Part shown: positions 25,713 through 40,562 of the stretch, piece after piece
How the letters are laid out: each line of letters opens with the position of its first letter
How positions within the stretch are numbered: position 1 is the stretch's first letter
From: Dichotomocladium elegans
Lineage: Eukaryota > Mucoromycota > Mucoromycetes > Mucorales > Lichtheimiaceae
Direction: 5' to 3'
Length of the DNA stretch: 64,000 bases
Assembly: GCA_025716815.1 (NCBI GenBank)
Contig: JAIXMN010000005.1
Coordinates: 744,001-808,000 of the forward strand
Notes under the pieces: model-generated
What the model saw: the letters and a program-made list of their open reading frames with translations, nothing else
Databases searched by the model: none
Told to the model about the DNA's origin: nothing
Position numbers and translations under genes: made by a program

Positions 25713-26705
25713 AAGCAAGAGAGGAGAGCATAGCGTTGTCATGTAAAAAAAAAACGAAAACCAAAAGCCATCCAGTACATACCCCCCGGTCTTTATTTTC
25801 CATTCGCCTTTTATTACTACTACTTTTATTATTTAGCTCGCGTAATAGGTAATTTGCTGAAATAAAATTCTGTTCAGAAAGCGTTTTTGACGCTATGTTG
25901 TCTTTGTTTTTGAGCTATCAGCGTGGGCGGGACCCTGTTCTTCGAATGCTGTGAAAGCAGGTCGCTGATTGGACAGTGTAGTCTTTTCGAAAAGGAACTA
26001 TATTTTCCCGAAGCAGTAGCAGCAGCAGCGGCAACAACAGCAGCAGCAGTGGTAGCAATAGCGCCGCCTCGGAGTGGGACAATAGGACAACAGAAGCAGC
26101 CGCTTAAACAAGCAAGCGGAGCTTCTCTCTCTTTTAAAGCAAAACCAAGGAATGGCAGTGGGTCGACGATCGGGATTGCAGCAACAAGTGATCAACCTCT
26201 ACCGTGAATGTTTCCGAGCAGCACGAACAAAACCGGCGGTAAGCTAGCTTTTCTTTCTTTTCTCTCTTTTAAGAAAAAACAAAAGGAGCAACATGGTTTG
26301 CATTGCATTCGTGTTGATGATCGCTCCTCCGGGGAGAGGGGGGGGGAGCAAAGCAGGACAAGACCACGTGAATAAACCCGGTATCGCATCTTTAGGAGAC
26401 CCGGCCACGGTTTCATGCATTTATTCGACGCGAGTTTCGTGCACACAATATCCGGAAAAGCGATTTTGGTACGATTGAATACATGCTTCGGCGAGGCAAA
26501 AAACAGCTCGAGAGCTATAGCCATCCGAGCATTCAAGATATTCACATCTAGTCAACGAATGTGTACCTATTGCTCTCTCCACCTTCCTACCACCGTCTTT
26601 TTTCTTTCTTTCTTTATTCGGTTGTAAATCATTCTAATCTAGTTCAATGTGCGTTGCTATTGCAAGTCATAGATGTGTATACACAAAGAGGGGTTTGCTA
26701 CTTTT
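25713..26705. other. Convergent intergenic region
   Basis: Lies between the 3' ends of MDM1 (+) and the twin-CX9C gene (-). Contains a CAG/GCA-rich stretch near 26010-26060 and CT-rich tracts. ORFs here are products of these simple sequences and are not supported. Confidence 0.5.
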
Positions 26706-27123
26706 TCATTCGTCTTTCTTTTCCTGAGCGGGTGCGCTCTGCTGTTGCTGACGGTATGCGGCCGAAGTGGCCTCAGTACAGAAGTAGAGCTCGCGAAGCG
26801 CGTTGACGCACTTCTCTGGCTCGGTCTGGTTGGCAGACAAACATTCATCGTAGTCCAAGATTTGCTTGCTGCAATGCTGCTTGACATATTTAAGGATCCC
26901 CACACTGCAGACCGATTGTCCATTGAGTTATGTTGTCCAATGCAGAACACGTACACACACAGAGGAAAAAAGACACTTGCTGTTCTTCGGAGCACTTTGT
27001 AAGGGCGGCGCGTTGCTGAGCACAGCTCTTGTCCCAGGAATCAGGATAGTTGCCAACGCACTTTTGGTACATCTCAAGCTGAAGGGCGCATTTTGCTTGT
27101 ACTTGGGCCAATGTGTCGTCCAT
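26706..27123 (-). CDS. MIX14: Twin-CX9C mitochondrial intermembrane-space protein (Mix14/CHCHD5-like)
   Basis: Small CHCH-fold protein of the mitochondrial intermembrane space, imported through the Mia40 disulfide relay. Two exons (27123 to about 26975, and 26904-26706), about 115 aa. The first half has C-x8-C (KCALQLEMYQKC) then C-x9-C (SCAQQRAALTKC). The second half has HCSKQILDYDEC and KCVNALRELYFC, both with regular CX9C spacing. This double CHCH layout with a short linker matches CHCHD5 and yeast Mix14/Mic14. The C-terminal tail is Gln/Ala/Lys-rich. The donor site is ambiguous: the position that keeps the frame (26974) gives Gln-Gln-Val-Val at the junction. No presequence is present, as usual for this import route. 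Confidence 0.85.
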
Positions 27124-27669
27124 TGTTTCTTTTTTTTTTTGTCAAGCGAGATCAGTTAAAAAAAATAAATAAATAAATAATAATAAGGGTGTAAGAGCCA
27201 CGCTCCGAAAAAAAAATGAAAGCTTCTCAATGCTCTAAGCTTTTCCCTCTTTTTACGAGACCCATTTCTATGCAATAGTACGCAGAAGCGAAAGAGAAAA
27301 AGAGGGAGGAACGGGAGAACATCCCAGAGTTTGAGGATGGCGCATTGCATCAAGACCAACCCGTGCTTTTTAAGCTTTTAGAGCTTGAAGGATGATGATG
27401 ATGATGCATGTTGCACAGATGAGGCAGAAACACCGTCCTAGCACTTGGCAACACGTTACTCCATTCCAAATGCATGGCATTCACACACACACATAGAGAG
27501 AGAGAGATGTCCAGGTGGTGATGTACTATTATCTTCTGTAAGATCATACATTTATAAACTAGTAAATATGGAGGAGAATTTGGATTATCGTGGTCGTAGA
27601 AAAAAAAAGTACAGTATATGAAGAGGGTTGGGTACTTTTCTTTTTTGTTTCGGGGTGAGGGAGAGGTAG
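27124..27669. other. Intergenic region
   Basis: Space between the MIX14 start and the stop of the next minus-strand gene. It contains an AATA repeat (27163-27184), GATGAT repeats near 27391-27404 and a CA/GA tract near 27483-27507. No supported gene. Confidence 0.5.
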
Positions 27670-28595
27670 TTAGATTCGGTGGGTCGGTGTGGGTGGCGGA
27701 GGCATTGAGGCTCGTGGATGGGCGAAGGGCTGGGTCATGCTGATAGGCGTTGCTGGCAAGTTTTGTGAGCTTGACCCCCAGGTGGGGCGAGGCTCGGTCG
27801 TATATTCTGTGTCCTGAGGTTCAAAAACCTCCATGTCGGCGTGATCGTAATGACGGCGGCGGCGGCGCAAGACGAAGAAGACAATTGCACCAATCACCAA
27901 GGCACCGCCCACACCGCCCACAACGCCACCCACGATCTTGCCGGTATTGTTTCCGCCGCTGCTGTCATTAGCAACCGTTGTCTGGGTCGGTGAAGGCGTG
28001 ACGCTTGACTCAGTCGTGGAGGCTTCGGTTGGCACTTCCTCAGTGTAAGTATCGTCTGTGGCCGTGGTGGTGGTGGCAGGCGTATCAGTCGGGATAAGAT
28101 CGGTCGTCATGGAGAGTGAGGCCGAGCTGGTGGAAGATGTACTCCACCAGGTCGTAGTGGAAGTTGTCGTTGGATATGAGCCATCGTCCATAGTCGTAGT
28201 CGTGGTTGGATAAGACACACCGTCGGTTGTGGTCGTTGCCTCGGGATTGCCGGGGTCATACGTGTCAGTCGGATCACCTAATACGCAGAATACAAATAAG
28301 TGCTTGTCCTCCCGAATTCCAGCAATAAATATGCGTGAGAGAAGGAAGCGAGAGAAAAACACGCGTCGTGGTGATACATGCTCCCGACTTTGAGCACAGG
28401 GTAATAAAAATCCACCCAATCCCATACCAAGGCAACATGCAACCCCAAACGGGAGGTGCGAAGTTGCTCTTAGTGAAGTAGAATGAATGGCCTACCATCA
28501 TCGTCTTGTGCAGCAGTGAGAACCCATTGCTGGGCCAGCAGAAGAGCAGTCGCTAGCATCAGCCAGGATGTAGCAGGTTTTCTGAATATACGCAT
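27670..28595 (-). CDS. Mid2-like Ser/Thr-rich cell-surface sensor
   Basis: Predicted type I plasma-membrane protein with a mucin-like ectodomain. Two exons (28595-28496 and 28277-27670), about 235 aa. Exon 1 encodes a signal peptide with hydrophobic core WLMLATALLLAQQW and a likely cut after TAAQ. The ectodomain (about 35-150) is dominated by Thr and Ser with two short SYPTTT repeats and many possible O-glycosylation sites. A glycine-rich membrane segment follows (GGVVGGVGGALVIGAIVFFVL), flanked by RRRRR on the cytoplasmic side. The roughly 55-residue tail is Pro-rich. This architecture matches fungal cell-wall stress sensors of the Mid2/Mtl1 type, but no sequence-specific domain confirms it, so the sensing role is inference. 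Confidence 0.75.
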
Positions 28596-29934
28596 TGTTT
28601 ATTGTCGTGGCGAGGGGTCGGCGGGGAGAGAGAGGGAAGTCGACTTTTTTGCTGAAATTTTTCGATTAACGCTTGGCGGTAAAGATCGCAATAGGGTAAA
28701 GGAGTGGTAGGAACGCTCGATGCCCGAGGTAGAAGAGAAAAAGGAAAAGGGGGGAAAAAAAAAGAGGAAAAACACGAACGTAGAAAAGAGAAGGAGAAGA
28801 TGAAAATGGTGGTGGCCGAGCGCCAAAAAAAATATAGAAGCCAACAGGGTGGTACACACATTACTCATTAGGCCCGAGTGTGTAGCCATGGCATTTCTAG
28901 AGCAACTCGGGTTTCTATCACAGTGCTCGGTGCCTGACCTTTTTTTTTTAAAAAAAAAGAAAGGAACTGTCAGGATTTGTCCTTTTTATACCGTCCATTT
29001 TTGCACCACTTCTTTTTTTTGAAAAAAATAAATATAGCAAAGAAAGAGAAGGAGAAAGAGAAAGAGGTGCCTGTGATGGTCAGTTTGGGGCGCTTGATTT
29101 GTTTCGACTTGTATAATACAAGTTGAACGATGGATGGGATGGACAGCAATAAACCTGTAATAGATCGGATTCCACCCCTTGCCCAAAAAGTCCGCGTAGT
29201 AAAGTAAACACCCAAGGAGCAAAATTCCCAAAAGGGGAGATCTGTAAATGAAATAAAAGCAAATTTTTTTATTTCCCTTCTGCATCAGTCTCTCTTATCC
29301 ATCTTCACGAAATCATCTTGATAACGCGTTGGTTACTAGACTGAGTTATCACCGAGCGGAGCAATCGTATGTAGCATAGGAGCATAGACAGCATTTGCAG
29401 CAAATGGTCCAGCCCACTGAAGGTCTCTGCGGGTTGTTGCTATTGGGGGGGGTGTTGTTGAAGATGTGTTCCCCGCCCAAACATATGTTTGCTTGCAAAT
29501 GCCTTTGCTCTAAAAGGACCCATGCTTCGTACTGGATATGGGGATAGAATATCAGCTCTTTGTACTCATAACAAAGTGCGACACGTGGAAAGCTAGTTTA
29601 TGGTCTTCACCCCATGTGGCAAATTCCCGATTGGAAACAAGCGCGCCTCCAATAACGCTTTTCGTTTATTGGAAACAATGAGAAGAGACCTGCAAGGAGG
29701 GGGAAGGGAGCGAGGTCCTGGGGCCAATTTTTCTTCTTCCTCTTTCTCTTCCTTGCTACACGATCGGGTAGAAACGACGTCAGGCAGTTAAAAAACTCAC
29801 TTTATTCATAATTTAGTGTAACCCAGTTCTTCTCGTTTATATTCATTTTTTAATTTCTATTCTTTCTTTTTTCTCTTCTTTTCCACATACCTACATGAAA
29901 AGCCTTTGAGCTATCTTTTCTTTACGTTTAGAAT
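28596..29934. other. Divergent intergenic region
   Basis: Upstream region of the Mid2-like gene (-) and of the 905-aa protein gene (+). It has several A/T homopolymer runs (28941-28960, 29017-29030) and a CT-rich run just before 29935. The minus-strand ORFs around 28970-29285 are hydrophobic by composition only and show no conserved pattern. Confidence 0.5.
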
Positions 29935-32710
29935 ATGCTCAAATACATGAATAGCCAGCACGATGACGGGGTCGCTTTCCCGCCCGATGGACCAGCTCCG
30001 CCGCAAGTGCAGCCAGAGGAAATAGGAGGCAGCGCCATGTTGTCAAAAAGCCGGTATGACGGATCATCATGGGGTGGTCACGAGGCCGGTGGCGGCGACA
30101 GCAGTCGAGCCTGTGTCAGCACCAGGAGTAGCAGCAGTAGCAGTGACCATCCTGGTGGCTGGGACACAATGCATCAGGAACGTGACATGCCATCGTCATC
30201 GTCATCGTGGCGGGCCTTTGATGCAATTGCTCAGCAGGGCGAGAAGCAGCGCACTTCAGCATCAGCTCAACAAAAGGCATTTCCCTCGACCCCGCCCCTT
30301 TCACCTTCCTCCTCCGTGGTGTCCGACATGCTTAATCGAAGCAGCAGCAGCAGTTTCGCCGATACTACATCGTTTGCACGTGGCAAGACAACGATGGTAG
30401 CAGGCGCAACAAAGCCGGCCATGCCATTTGTTTCAGGAGTAATTTGCTTGATGATTTCCTGTCTATTGTCCGAGAAGACTGACTATCAAATTTTAGGACG
30501 TCAACTTTGTTACCGGTCCACCTATTATCCCTCGAAGTAGGACTCCCCCTCCACAAGACCACCACCAACAAATGCTATCCGAAGAATCCGCGAGACATCA
30601 GCAAAGGCGACTAAAGAGTATCTTTGATTCCGACGACGATGATAATAATGGCAATGATGGGAACGATGTGACCGACGTTGATTTTGAGCTCTTCTTCAAA
30701 GAGTTTTCCACCCACCCACCCAAGCCAAAACGACACAGTAACCATCGAAAATCCATAAAGGTCCGCCGCATGAGCAAGTTTAATCTCATGGCCTTTGCAA
30801 ACCATCTGCATCAAAATAGGCTTTCGGTAATGCAGCTCAGAGAAAGCCGCATCCTTTTGACGGGAGAGGACGAGCTAGAACTCACGCGTCTACTCGAGCA
30901 ACGGAAAAGTATGATGCCAGGGCCAGGGGCCCCTCCGCTTATGCCGCCACTACCACCACCGTCAGCAAATCTCCCTCCGCTGCCTTCCCTATCTGATTTC
31001 GAGGGGGGAAACGGGCAAAAATCATCGGATCATAGTGAGTTCAGGTCAGAAGCCGCTTCCGCAGAAGCTACATCAAAATCATCGCCACCTGTCGTCGTGG
31101 TATCGGATGAGCTTTGCAAGACAGACGGAATGCCGATCACTACCTTGTCGAAGAAAGCAAGTCGCCGCCGGCAGGTGGTGCGCAAGTCAATGAGCATGGA
31201 CGAAATTCGCCGGGGGATTGCCAGCAGGCAGGATAAGGATCACTCGGGCGATATGGACACAATCCAAGAAGACACAGCAACGACATGGGCATCGGAAAAG
31301 GTGGAGGAGGAGAAAACAGATGAGCAACAGAAGATGTCACAGCAGATTCAATCGCCGTCGGCACCTGCAACCATTGCACCCGAGCCCTCTGTATCTACGT
31401 CCTACCTCAAATCCAAATTCGAACTCGGAAGTGGTACACGGGCCAAGGCAATTGGGCTCTTTGGAAGTTTGCGCCACGCCACAAGCCGGTCCACTCCCTT
31501 CAAAGGCCTTGTGCGTAACCTCAGCAGCGCTAGCCTCAGTGCTCGTTACTCGCAAGGCGCTAAAGCGGCAGCAGCGGCAGCAACAGCTGCAATCCAGCGA
31601 AAAGACAAAGACAAGGAATCTGACCAAGAACAACAACAACAACAACAGCCAGAGGATCGCAGCCGCCATCGCCTCTTCCATAACAAGAAAAAGAGCAGAG
31701 GGGACCTTGAAGAAACCGGTAGCACAATGTCGCCTGCTGCGCAGGCAGTGATGCAGCTCGACAAGAAAAAGGAAAAGAAGAACAAGAAGGCGGCAGATGC
31801 AGCAACAACAATCCACGAACATACACCGTCGAAGGGTGGTCTATTGACCCATTTGCTGGCCAAAGCGGGTAAGGCAAGACGCACAAAGGCGGTGAACATG
31901 ACATCCAAGCGAAAAGATAAGACGAAATCTCGTGTTGTACGTCGCACCATCATTTACGTTCCACCCGACTCGTTAAACTTCGCGGGCAATCCCAACGACG
32001 CGAACCACACCGTGAGAGGCAACAAGAACAACAGCAGCAGCAACAGCATAAGCGGAAAACAAACACAACCCATGCCGACTGATATGTCCGAAAAGCTCAG
32101 GCTACATCGTATAGAAACCAGCGAAGCAGAGGACAACGGTGCCGAAGCCAATTACTACGACGACGAAAGTCTGTATGACTATTACCGTAGCCGCGAATCG
32201 TCCGTGGCGACACCGCAGCTCGAGGGCCTTGAGTTACGGGAGCTGGAGGATGGGACGGTCGAGTGGGGAATTGTGAAAAAGCAGGGCAACCGCAAGAGTT
32301 TCTATGCCCACGGGCAGGACAGTTACACAGAGGAAGACGACGATGACGGCGATGAGGAGCATGTGCTAAAAATGATGGGGCTCTCCGTTCCGTCTACACT
32401 ATCGCTGACATCCGCATCATCTCCGCCTCCACCGTTGCCCCGGAGATCGCCCCGCCGGCGTCTGGACAGCGAGCATGATCGCGTTGCAGAGCACATTTCT
32501 ACCATCACTAGCCCAGATGCATCCACAACGGATGTATACTATGCGCCTCAGCAGACACTTCCAGATCTCTTGCGGATGATTGCAGATCAGGAAAAGAAAG
32601 AAGAAGAAGATGAGGAAGCGTACTTGGACGAACGAAGAAAGAAGCAGGCTTCTGTCGAGGAACAACTCGATGATATGATGCGCTCATTTCAGCCGGTTGA
32701 CTATAAATAA
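29935..32710 (+). CDS. Large disordered protein of unknown function
   Basis: Two exons (29935-30438 and 30497-32710; 58-nt intron, phase 0), 905 aa. I do not recognise a named family. The N-terminal 170 residues are Ser-rich and disordered. More ordered-looking stretches are a basic helical segment near residues 230-280 (HRKSIKVRRMSKFNLMAFAN, then LLTGEDELELTRLLEQRK), a Pro-rich run (PPLMPPLPPPS), and a compact segment near residues 730-760 with LEGLELRELEDGTVEWGIVK. The C-terminus is acidic and helical (TLPDLLRMIADQEKK, EEQLDDMMRSF). There is no signal peptide, membrane segment or catalytic motif. Proline runs and short helices suggest a scaffold, perhaps binding SH3 or WW partners, but that is a guess. 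Confidence 0.75.
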
Positions 32711-33836
32711 AATATAGAGACTAACTAATTATTAATGTTTTTTTTTATCACCTACTTCTTCAATTACCTCTATCCTCCTTCCTCTTTATCTTTGAATAAG
32801 AATCCATCATAAACCAGTACTAAAAATCATAGCAGTTGCAGTTGGTGCAGACATCTTAAGGTTGTCACGGATTTCTTTTCTCTTTGAAATACCGTCATCG
32901 TCATACGTCCCATGTATGTTAACTGCTGCTATTATTAACCGCCGTAGAGTACCCATTGTGTCCAACCAGCGCGCATTTGGCTTGTGGCCATATACAGGGA
33001 CACGCATCAGCTTTGCAAAAACATGCATGTGGGTTGCTGCTGCTGATTCATGTAGTTAGAACTGCGATAAAAAGAGAACTGTCTGCAACGAGAGGAACTC
33101 GCAAACTGTCCATGAGGACATCTTCTCTAATAAAGATGGATAGGTTCGGCTCCATATTTATGTATCTGAGTGGTGGACAATAATGCTGCCAGACGAGAAT
33201 GCAAATCTTTTCCCAGAATAAAACCTTGTAGTTTTTTTACCAAAAATAGTAAAACGGAGAACGGCGTAGCACACAAACAACCACATCAACAAAGTCCACG
33301 TTTGAGACCTTCTCTTTTTTTTTCGAAAAAAAAAAATGGCGGTATTGTCCTACAATAAGCCCATCTATTTTAGTGTGGGAATTAGACAACGATGTGGCAT
33401 AGTACATGCTTCTTGCTCGCCAATTGCGAAGGCAGACAAAGAAGGCAAGGCATGGGCAAGGGGAGGGGGGCCGGAAAGGTCAACAGAGCAGCAAGCAGGC
33501 ACATATGACAGACCGGTTTTTTTTATTATTCCTGAGAAAAACAACGTCTTGCTTGATTCGCACTCTGTGTGTTTGTCCACCCCTCCCCCCTCACACACTC
33601 ACACACACACATACACCGCATCCGAAAGAGAAAATCTCATGCACATGCAGAGAAAACGGAGTTGTTTCTCTCGTTTGCTCGTACATACTGCGGATCCATC
33701 AGAAAAAGGAAAGGAAGATCGACATGCAAGCAGTACAAAGGAACGTAGATAATTATGTGGCTAAAACCGGTAGGTACGCCTATGTGTCATGGCAATCTAG
33801 CCCCAGCAGCACAAAGACTCAGCATCCTGGCACTGG

Positions 33837-33911
33837 TCTCTCTCTCTCTCTTTTTCTTTCTTTCTATCTCTCACACGCACACGCACACACATACACATAA
33901 CACATACACAC
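33837..33911. repeat. CT then CA dinucleotide tract
   Basis: A (TC)n/T-rich run passes into an imperfect (CA)n run. It is a compound microsatellite in intergenic sequence. Confidence 0.9.
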
Positions 33912-34351
33912 TCTCGCTTCTCTCTTTTCTCAATTCCGGGCCCTCTTTCTTTTTTTTCGTGGAACTTCTGGGCAAACATCAAATCCATCCCGGGGTTTCG
34001 TTACACATCCTGCTCAGGAAACAAAATAACATCTTATTACGAGGACCGAAAAGTGGCTAGCGATAAACAAGGCACAAAAGGGAAGTGTTGTGAGACTCTC
34101 TATTTATATATACAAGAGAGCCACTTGCGGACATATGCAAAAGCAATCATGACAAAGATTACCTGAAGATGGCAACATGTATGGGTCTTCTTGTTCCGTT
34201 TATAGAAAACAACGTGAGGGATGATCCTAAACGGTCATTCGCTAAGCGTGTATGCGCGTGACGGCAGCAGACATATGCATCCCATCACATCATTTCTGGT
34301 TTTTTCTTTATATCGTCTCAATGAATGAATTGTATGTCGAACTGTCATCCA

Positions 34352-34390
34352 AATGAATGAACGAATGAATGATTGAATGAATGAATGAAC
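34352..34390. repeat. AATG/GAAT tetranucleotide repeat
   Basis: About nine imperfect tandem copies of a four-base unit (AATG, with two variants) lie here, with a shorter related pair at 34320-34330. Confidence 0.9.
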
Positions 34391-34949
34391 TATTTGCCTT
34401 TCTGCTTTAACCTTGTCGATGACGAGCGCATTAGGTAAAGCGTATCGCCGCCCCTGCATCTAGTAACACACATCCGCAACGGTCTTGAAAGCACACAACA
34501 TAACTCAGTATTTGTATACAAATGATGCAGCTAAACCCAGCAACGGTCATAACCATTCATCTCCCCATGGGCGCCTAGCCAGTTTGTAACCTCGGCGCGC
34601 GCGCCATTATGGAATGCCTTTCTACGACCCCCTTCTCCTATCTCTACCCCTCCTCCTCATTTTTTTCTTTCTTCCTCTTGCTTGCCTCTTTTTTTTCTTT
34701 CTCTCTCTCTCTTTCATCTTCTCCTTTTTTAATAACTTTCTAGTCCACGCTGGTGCTCTTACCGTTCCAAACAATTGACTGTTTCAATAGGATAAACCCT
34801 TCATCGCCACACATACACATAAACCCCATCTTTTTACAACCCCATCTGGTGTGATAAACCTACAAACCTCCTACTGTATTCAATCCATACATACACACAC
34901 ATATATATATATACTCTATATACTATTATATATACGTCCTCCCCCTCCC

Positions 34950-37422
34950 ATGAAATACGGACTCGAATTGCAAAATAACGTTTTCCCGCCATGGAGACTT
35001 TCATATGTCGCCTACGATGTCCTCAAACAGGAGCTCAAGAGCCGCCAGTTGGACCATGGATGGACAGATGCAGATGAGCATGACTTTGTGCAGCTGTTGG
35101 ATAACGAGCTGACGAAGGTGTACGATTTCGTCACCGCCAAGCTTTCAGAGATTGACGCTCGAATCCTGTATTGCGAGCGCACAATCCAGACGCTGCAGAA
35201 CAACCCGACCATGCAGACCGATGTGAGCTACAGTCTGATGGATGAGGCGCTGACCGAGATCCTCTTTGATGTCAATGACCTGAGCCGCTTCAGTCGGGTC
35301 AACTATGTCGCGATCCAGAAGATTCTCAAGAAGCATGACCGTTGGACCATGATGGACCTCAAGCAAGCCTATGTCCAGAAACTTAGGGACCGGCCCCTTG
35401 ACAATCAGCGCTTCGATGTCGCTATTGTCTACATTTCCGCGCTCCATGACATCTGCCGAAACCGGGGACATCGGAACGCTAACAAGGGCGTGAATGCGGA
35501 CGGCAGCCAGAATGCCTTTGAACGTGCCACTGCAAAGTACTGGATCCACCCCGATAACATCACCGAGGTCAAGGCAATCATCATGCTCCATCTACCTGTC
35601 CTTGTCTTCGACAAGAGCAAAAAGTGGGAACCCTCCGATTCCGCCATCTCTAGCGTGTATATCGACAATGACAATTTTGATCTTTATACCGGCCGTCTCC
35701 AACGTGATGAGGGTGCCGAGGCAATCCGCTTGCGATGGTAAAAAGAAAATGCGCCGTCTTTCGATGCGCTTTTTTTTTTGTTTTCTTTCAAAGCCTCTTG
35801 CTCATCTTCTACGTATTTAGGTATGGGCCTTACGAAAGCAAGAGCGTCTATGTGGAGCGCAAGACGCATCATGCGCCCTGGCTCAATGGTGTCTCGGTGA
35901 AGGATCGGTTCCGCATTGATACGGAGGACGTCAACCCCTTTTTAGAGGGGAGCTATACAGCCGACGATATTGCGGCGGAGATGCAACGCAGCAACAAGAA
36001 GCAAGAGGAGATTGACCAAGCCCATTTTATTGCCCAGGGTGTACAGACTTCTGTTAAGGAGAAGGAGCTTCAACCCATCCTCCGAGTATTCTATAATCGC
36101 ACGGCGTTCCAGCTCCCTGATGATCAGAAGCTGCGGATTTCACTGGACACAAACCTGACATTCATCCGCGAAGATCACCTCGACGGGACCTGGCGAAGAC
36201 GAACACAGAAGACGAACAACAACTGGAGGCGCGAGGACGCACGGATTGATACGCCGTTCCGACATCTCCCTGATGAGGAGATCCTCCGATTCCCCTATGC
36301 GGTTCTGGAGACCAAACTCCAGACGCATCTGGGCCAGGAGGCGCCCGCGTGGCTCACGTCCCTTGTAGAAAGCCACCTTGTCCACGAGGTCCCTCGCTTC
36401 TCCAAGTACCTTCACGGTGCCTCGCATTTCTACAGGGACCATCTGCCGCTCTTGCCATGGTGGCTTGCCGAGCTCAACGTTGACATCCGCAAGCCACGTG
36501 CAGAGAACACGGGCCTAACACGCTCGAGGAGCTTCAAACCGCTCATTGATGGCCGGTACCGGCGCGCCATGATCGAGGAACGGGAGCGGGCTAACCAGGA
36601 CGCCGTTGTCCGCGGCGAAAGACCCGAGGCCAGCAGTACGAGCGACAGCAGCAATGCGCCCACGTTGCTGACGACTCCTACTACTCCTCCCCCGAGGCTA
36701 AGCCCACCTTTGCAGGTTGGACAAAAGCAGCAGCAGCAACACCCATCACCCCCGTTGAAACCGTCTGCACCCTATATGAGTCAGCCTGGTCAAGCCACGA
36801 CGACCACACTCGGCATACCCGTCAGCATCGATGAGGACTATGGCTCGAAGGGCGGTGTATCCCCAGCAGCAGCAACCACTTCTCCGCCGCCCCCGCCCCC
36901 GCCGCAGCAGCATCAACAACTCTCAGAGTCATCTGGAAAGTTCAACAATCGCCTGCCATCGTTTCTCAACTGGAGCAAGGAACAAGAAGCGTCCCCGGAC
37001 AGAAAGAAGGTCAAGGTCCGCGTGGAGCCCAAGGTGTTCTTTGCCAACGAACGCACCTTCATCTCTTGGCTTCAGTTCTGCGCCCTCTTGCTCACAGTCG
37101 CGCTGAGCTTGCTGAACTTTGGCGACAGCATCGGCCGCATCGTCGGCGGCTTATTCATCGGCCTTGCGGCCGTTGTGGCGATTTACGCCTTGTATCGATT
37201 TGAGAAGCGCGCGTACATGATCAACCGTCGCATCGACGGTCGCTACGACGATCTTTGGGGCCCCGCCGTGCTATGTGTTTTGCTTGTGGGTGCACTCATC
37301 GTAAGTAAAACCCTTCCCCCACCCCAACACATACCGCAGTTAACTCTGGCCCTATCGCCATTCGCTTTACTTAACCCATCTCATCTATCTTTTAGGTCAA
37401 TTTCTATTTGCGTTTCCGTTAA
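34950..37422 (+). CDS. VTC4: Vacuolar transporter chaperone, polyphosphate polymerase subunit
   Basis: Catalytic subunit of the VTC complex, which makes polyphosphate from ATP and moves it into the vacuole. Three exons (34950-35737, 35821-37300, 37396-37422), about 764 aa; the last exon encodes only eight residues plus stop. The N-terminus (about 1-145) is an SPX domain that senses inositol pyrophosphates ([20 protein letters not shown]; basic KILKKHDR helix). The tunnel-fold polymerase domain follows (about 190-490), with its expected basic and acidic residues visible: [37 protein letters not shown] and FSKYLHG. Keeping all of these favours Vtc4 over the non-catalytic Vtc2/3. A Pro/Gln-rich linker leads to a DUF202-type membrane domain (about 670-764) with three hydrophobic segments ([48 protein letters not shown]). 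Confidence 0.93.
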
Positions 37423-37777
37423 ACAATATCATTACTATTCCACTCTAATCATATGGCATCCGGCATTCCTAAGCACGTATCACCCACATGATCATCTCTT
37501 ACTCTCATGTACTATACAGAAAAAAAGGAAGGACCCAAGCTCCTTTTGCATCGACTCGTGCCATCATAACATTTCAATACATATTTATTTTATATACCTA
37601 TATATATATATATATATATATGAAAGGGTACTTTATTCATGAAGTAGAAGAGACAGAATGTCATTATGTAGCGCGCGAGAGAGGGGGGGATATCATTATT
37701 TGGTTATTTACATGTTTGTTGCAATGCGGTTAGACCAGAGAGAAGGGAGAAACTATTTACAAGAATGTGTGGCGTTT
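37423..37777. other. Convergent intergenic region with (TA)n tract
   Basis: Short gap between the 3' ends of VTC4 (+) and the HRI-type kinase (-). Contains a TA microsatellite at 37599-37621. Poly(A) sites of both genes presumably lie here. Confidence 0.6.

Positions 37778-40562
<2,785 letters not shown>

Larger units (their letters stand above)
32711..34949. other. Intergenic region, simple-sequence rich
   Basis: A 2.2-kb gap between two plus-strand genes. It carries CA and CT repeats (33590-33617 and 33837-33911), a tetranucleotide repeat (34352-34390) and a long CT-rich leader before VTC4. The ORFs overlapping the CA/CT repeats are artefacts of composition. No gene supported. Confidence 0.55.

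Noticed and set aside
28970..29285. Overlapping minus-strand ORFs with hydrophobic stretches
   Set aside because: Three mutually exclusive frames over A/T runs in a promoter region; no consistent protein.
33365..33988. Overlapping ORFs on both strands
   Set aside because: They translate CA/CT microsatellites; repeated Ser-Leu and His-Thr runs are artefacts.
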